Below, one piece after another: positions 61,220-64,000 of a DNA stretch of 64,000 nucleotides (the stretch's first letter is position 1; the number at the start of each line of letters is the position of its first letter). The notes below the pieces were generated by a model, which saw only the letters and a list, made by a program, of their open reading frames with translations, ran no database searches and had not been told where the DNA came from. The position numbers and the translations under genes were made by a program. Source of the stretch: Achromobacter aegrifaciens (GTDB lineage Bacteria; Pseudomonadota; Gammaproteobacteria; Burkholderiales; Burkholderiaceae_B); the NCBI RefSeq assembly GCF_902859735.1, contig NZ_CADIJY010000012.1, positions 1 through 64,000 of the forward strand, given 5' to 3'.

Positions 61220-62005
61220 ATGAACGAACCCAGCATTCTTGCCGAAGTCCGCAATCGCGTCGGCATCATCACCATCAATCGGCCGAAGGTGCACAACGCG
61301 CTGGACATTCCAACCTTGATCGAACTGGAACGGGCTTTCGCCGCATTGGAAGCCAGCGACGACTGCCGCGTCATCGTCATCACGGGCGCCGGCGATAAGT
61401 CGTTTGTGGCGGGAGGCGACCTGGCCGACCTGAATTCACGCCAGGGGCTGGCGCACTACCAGGAGTTCGCCGAGGATATCCATCGCGTGTTCCGGCGCAT
61501 CGAAGTCAGCGACAAGCCGACGATCGCTGCGGTCAACGGCTGGGCGTTGGGCGGCGGCACCGAGTTGCTCCTGGCCATGGACCTGCGCATCCTGGCCGAC
61601 AGCGCCATGATTGCGCTGACCGAGATAAACCTGGGCCTGTTCCCGGGGGCGGGCGGTACGCAGCGCATCATCCGGCAGGTCGCGCCTTGCCTGGCCAAGG
61701 AGCTGATGTTCACGGGCGGGCGCATCAGCGCCGCCGATGCGGTGCGCATGGGCCTGGCCAACCGCGCAGTTCCGAAAGACGAACTCATGGCGCAGACTCT
61801 GGCGCTGGCGGAGCAGATAGCAGGCAAGTCGCCGCTGGTGCTGAAGCTGCTCAAGCGCACGCTGCGCGACGGCGCCGACATGCCCCTGGCCAATGCGCTG
61901 GCGCACGAACAAGCCATGATAGGCCTGGTGCTGGACACGCGCGACGCGCATGAGGGCATCGGTGCATTCCTTGAAAAGCGCGAAGCGCGCTTCGCGGGGC
62001 AATAG
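61220..62005 (+). CDS. Enoyl-CoA hydratase
   Basis: Starting at MNEPSILAEVRNRVGIITINRP, with AGGAGA upstream, the protein has 261 residues. It keeps both catalytic glutamates of true hydratases: one in LGGGTELLLAMDLR and one in ALTEINLGLFPGAGGTQRI. SFVAGGDLADL is the oxyanion segment. It is inserted between the E1 beta and E2 genes of the dehydrogenase operon, which is unusual for acetoin or pyruvate systems and suggests that the complex works on a branched or CoA-linked route. Confidence 0.92.
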   Translation: MNEPSILAEVRNRVGIITINRPKVHNALDIPTLIELERAFAALEASDDCRVIVITGAGDKSFVAGGDLADLNSRQGLAHYQEFAEDIHRVFRRIEVSDKPTIAAVNGWALGGGTELLLAMDLRILADSAMIALTEINLGLFPGAGGTQRIIRQVAPCLAKELMFTGGRISAADAVRMGLANRAVPKDELMAQTLALAEQIAGKSPLVLKLLKRTLRDGADMPLANALAHEQAMIGLVLDTRDAHEGIGAFLEKREARFAGQ

Positions 62006-62008
62006 CCC

Positions 62009-63229
62009 ATGGGCGCGCTGAATGACCTGCTGATGCCCAAGCTCGGCCTGACCATGACCGAGGGCATGTTGATCGAATGGAGCGTGGCCGCTGGCGACCA
62101 GGTCAAGGCTGGCGATCCCTTGTTCGTGGTGGAGACCGACAAGGTCGCCAACGAAATCGCGGCGGAGGCAGACGGGCTGATTGGCGAGATCCTGGTGCAG
62201 GCGGGCGAAACCGTTCCCGTCGGCGCTGTGGTCGCGCGTTGGACGGGCCCGGGCCAGCGGGCAGAGCAGGAACCCGGCCTGGCTGCCGGGGAGGAGGCAA
62301 CGGTCATGACCAAGCCGGCCGTGCCGGCGTGCGTCGAGCCGGCGCCAGTCGTGGGCGGCCGCATCGTGGCCACGCCGCTGGCGCGGCGCCTGGCCCGTGA
62401 ACTGGACGTGGATCTGGCGAAGGTCGGCGGCACGGGGCCTGGCGGACGCATCAAGGCGGCCGATGTGCGCCAGGCGGAAGCGCCGGCGGCGCTGGCGAAG
62501 AGCGCCGACGAACTGACGGTTGCGGCAAAGGACGTCGGCCAGCGAGTCACCGCCAGCGGGCTGGTGCAGTCCATGGCCCGCCGCATGACGCAAGCCAAGC
62601 AGGTACCTCATTTCTATCTCTCGGCCGAAGCGGAAGTCAGCGAGCTGCTCGCCTTGCGCGGCCGGTTGAATGGCCAAGCTGACGCACCCCGGTTGACCTT
62701 GAACCACTTCGTCATCGCCGCGGTGGCGCGGGCGCTCGAGGCCTTGCCGCAACAGAACCGCATCTGGAACGACGACCATATCGTGCAGTTCCAGGCCATC
62801 GACGTCGGTGTGGCGGTCACGACCGAGCGCGGGCTGATGGCGCCCGTCCTGCACGGGCTGGCAGGCGCCACGCTGGACGGCGTCGCACGGCAGTCGGATG
62901 CATTGCTCGAACGCGTGCGCTCGGGCAATGCCACCCGTGAGGACATGATTGGCGGCGCCATCTCGATTTCCAACGCGGGCATGTTCAACGTCACATACAT
63001 GACGCCCATCATCAACCCGCCCCAGTCGGCCATCCTGGGCGTGGGCAGCATTCGCGAGATATTCCGGCCCGACTCGCAAGGCGCGCCCGCGCTGCGGCGC
63101 GAAATGGGCTTGGTGCTGGCAGCGGACCATAGGCTGCACGACGGTGCGGGCGCACTGAAATTCCTCAATCACGTCATCGAATTGCTGCAGGACCCCTACC
63201 GGCTGCTGCGTACCCATACTCAAGGATAG
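62009..63229 (+). CDS. Dihydrolipoamide acyltransferase (E2 component)
   Basis: The 406-residue protein has one N-terminal lipoyl domain with K45 in ETDKVANEI, a peripheral-subunit-binding domain (RIVATPLARRLARELDVDLAKVGGTGPGGRIKAADV) and a C-terminal catalytic acyltransferase core ending with the active-site AADHRLHDGAGALKFLNHV. It receives the acyl group from E1 and transfers it to CoA. No E3 (dihydrolipoamide dehydrogenase) gene is in the window; a shared E3 or a gene downstream is expected. Confidence 0.93.
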   Translation: MGALNDLLMPKLGLTMTEGMLIEWSVAAGDQVKAGDPLFVVETDKVANEIAAEADGLIGEILVQAGETVPVGAVVARWTGPGQRAEQEPGLAAGEEATVMTKPAVPACVEPAPVVGGRIVATPLARRLARELDVDLAKVGGTGPGGRIKAADVRQAEAPAALAKSADELTVAAKDVGQRVTASGLVQSMARRMTQAKQVPHFYLSAEAEVSELLALRGRLNGQADAPRLTLNHFVIAAVARALEALPQQNRIWNDDHIVQFQAIDVGVAVTTERGLMAPVLHGLAGATLDGVARQSDALLERVRSGNATREDMIGGAISISNAGMFNVTYMTPIINPPQSAILGVGSIREIFRPDSQGAPALRREMGLVLAADHRLHDGAGALKFLNHVIELLQDPYRLLRTHTQG

Positions 63230-63234
63230 ATCAC

Positions 63235-64000
63235 ATGGACTTTTCGCTTTCGGACGAGCAGAAGCTGATAGTCGAGACCGCGCGCCGCATTGGTGAAACG
63301 TATGGCGTGGAATACTGGTACGAACAGGATCGCAAGAACGCGTTCCCCCAGGCGTGCTGGCAAGCCATTTGCGAGGCCGGCCTGGCAGGCGCGGCGCTGC
63401 CCGAGGAACATGGCGGATCCGGCCTGGGCATGGTGGAGTTGGCGCTCATCGTCGAGGAACTTTCCGCAGGCGGCGGCGGTTCGACGCTGGGCCAGCTATT
63501 CATGATCAATCCCATCTTCGGCGGCGTGCCGATTTCCAGGTTCGGCAGCGAGCAGATGAAGCGCGAATTGCTGCCCGGCCTGACCAGCGGCAAGATCAAC
63601 TTCTGCATGGCGCTTACCGAACCCGATGCCGGCACCAACACGCTGGCCATGAAGAGCTTCGCCGCTGCCCAGCCCGATGGCAGCTGGCGCCTGGATGGAC
63701 GGAAGATCTGGATCACCGCCGTGGATGCCGCGCAGAAGATGCTGGTCGTGGCGCGCACTGCCAAACCCGTCGAAGGGGCGCGGCCAACGGACGGTATCTC
63801 CATGTTCATGATCGACGTCGAACGCGAGGGCCTGAGTTACTCGGCCATCGATAAGGTGGGCACCCAGACGCTCAGCGCATGTTCGGTGTTCTTCGACAAT
63901 GTCCGCATCGAAGCACATGAACTGGTGGGCACGCTGGACAAGGGCTTTCGCGAATTGCTGGACGTGCTCAATACCGAGCGCATCGTGACGACTGCCAGCC
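63235..64000 (+). CDS. Acyl-CoA dehydrogenase, 3' truncated by window
   Basis: The first 255 residues are present. ACAD features are DFSLSDEQKLIVETARRIG, GLAGAALPEEHGGSGLGMVELALIVEELS, the FAD/substrate motif FCMALTEPDAGTNTLAMKSFAA with WRLDGRKIWITAVDAAQKMLVVA, and VGTQTLSACSVFFDNVRI. The catalytic base region lies beyond the window. It starts 5 bp after the E2 stop, so it is co-transcribed with the 2-oxoacid dehydrogenase genes and probably oxidises the acyl-CoA that the complex makes. Confidence 0.9.
   Translation, partial: MDFSLSDEQKLIVETARRIGETYGVEYWYEQDRKNAFPQACWQAICEAGLAGAALPEEHGGSGLGMVELALIVEELSAGGGGSTLGQLFMINPIFGGVPISRFGSEQMKRELLPGLTSGKINFCMALTEPDAGTNTLAMKSFAAAQPDGSWRLDGRKIWITAVDAAQKMLVVARTAKPVEGARPTDGISMFMIDVEREGLSYSAIDKVGTQTLSACSVFFDNVRIEAHELVGTLDKGFRELLDVLNTERIVTTAS

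Noticed and set aside
1-64000. CRISPR arrays, insertion sequences, prophage or toxin-antitoxin genes
   Set aside because: I read through for spaced direct repeats, transposase motifs and phage structural genes and saw none.

Overview
The window is about 64 kb of GC-rich (roughly two-thirds G+C), densely coded chromosome. Gene order (dnaX-ybaB-recR; carAB; greA; rlmE-ftsH-folP-glmM; ppx/ppk; pstSCAB), the Bug-type binding protein and the protein sequences suggest a betaproteobacterium of the family Alcaligenaceae, close to Achromobacter or Bordetella. This placement is a judgement from gene content, not a computed classification. I see no phage, insertion sequence, CRISPR array or replication origin.

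Layout. 1-2.0 kb: end of dnaX, then ybaB and recR. 2.1-6.5 kb: a CaiB-type CoA-transferase, an SsuABC/TauABC-like ABC importer and a carboxymuconolactone-decarboxylase-fold protein, all co-directional. 6.6-12.2 kb: transaldolase (minus strand), then carA-carB with a strong terminator. 12.2-22.5 kb: an accessory block between carB and greA. It holds a short-chain dehydrogenase, a minus-strand operon for an AfuABC/FbpABC-type importer with a LysR regulator and a phosphatase, a coiled-coil protein, a uracil/xanthine permease and a chemoreceptor. 22.5-29.3 kb: housekeeping genes greA, yhbY, rlmE, ftsH, folP, glmM. 29.5-38.5 kb: a phosphate-themed region with an OlsB-like acyltransferase, ppx and ppk back to back, and pstSCAB. 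I read Pho boxes in front of ppk and pstS. tRNA-Pro(TGG) follows at 38.7 kb.

38.8-48.5 kb is accessory metabolism. A TetR/SDR divergent pair shares a palindrome. A minus-strand operon carries the 5-oxoprolinase-type subunits PxpA, PxpB and PxpC together with a free biotin carboxylase and a miniature biotin carrier, plus an NCS1 permease and an HD-domain protein, with a divergent LysR regulator. The subunit set resembles a urea carboxylase taken apart into separate polypeptides.

48.5-64 kb is a catabolic block for an unknown acyl-CoA-type substrate. A minus-strand operon encodes an acyl-CoA dehydrogenase, a crotonase without the usual glutamates, a thiolase-fold protein without its nucleophilic cysteine, a DUF35 zinc-ribbon/OB protein, a degenerate hotdog protein, a MaoC hydratase and a second acyl-CoA dehydrogenase. 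This combination recalls the actinobacterial steroid side-chain retro-aldolase set (ChsE/ChsH/Ltp2). Divergent to it are a Bug binding protein, an NDP-forming acyl-CoA synthetase, a crotonase and an IclR regulator. After a promoter with two perfect palindromes comes a thiamine-dependent 2-oxoacid dehydrogenase operon (E1 alpha, E1 beta, hydratase, E2, acyl-CoA dehydrogenase) that runs off the window. I regard the 48.5-64 kb block and the biotin/Pxp operon as the least described parts.
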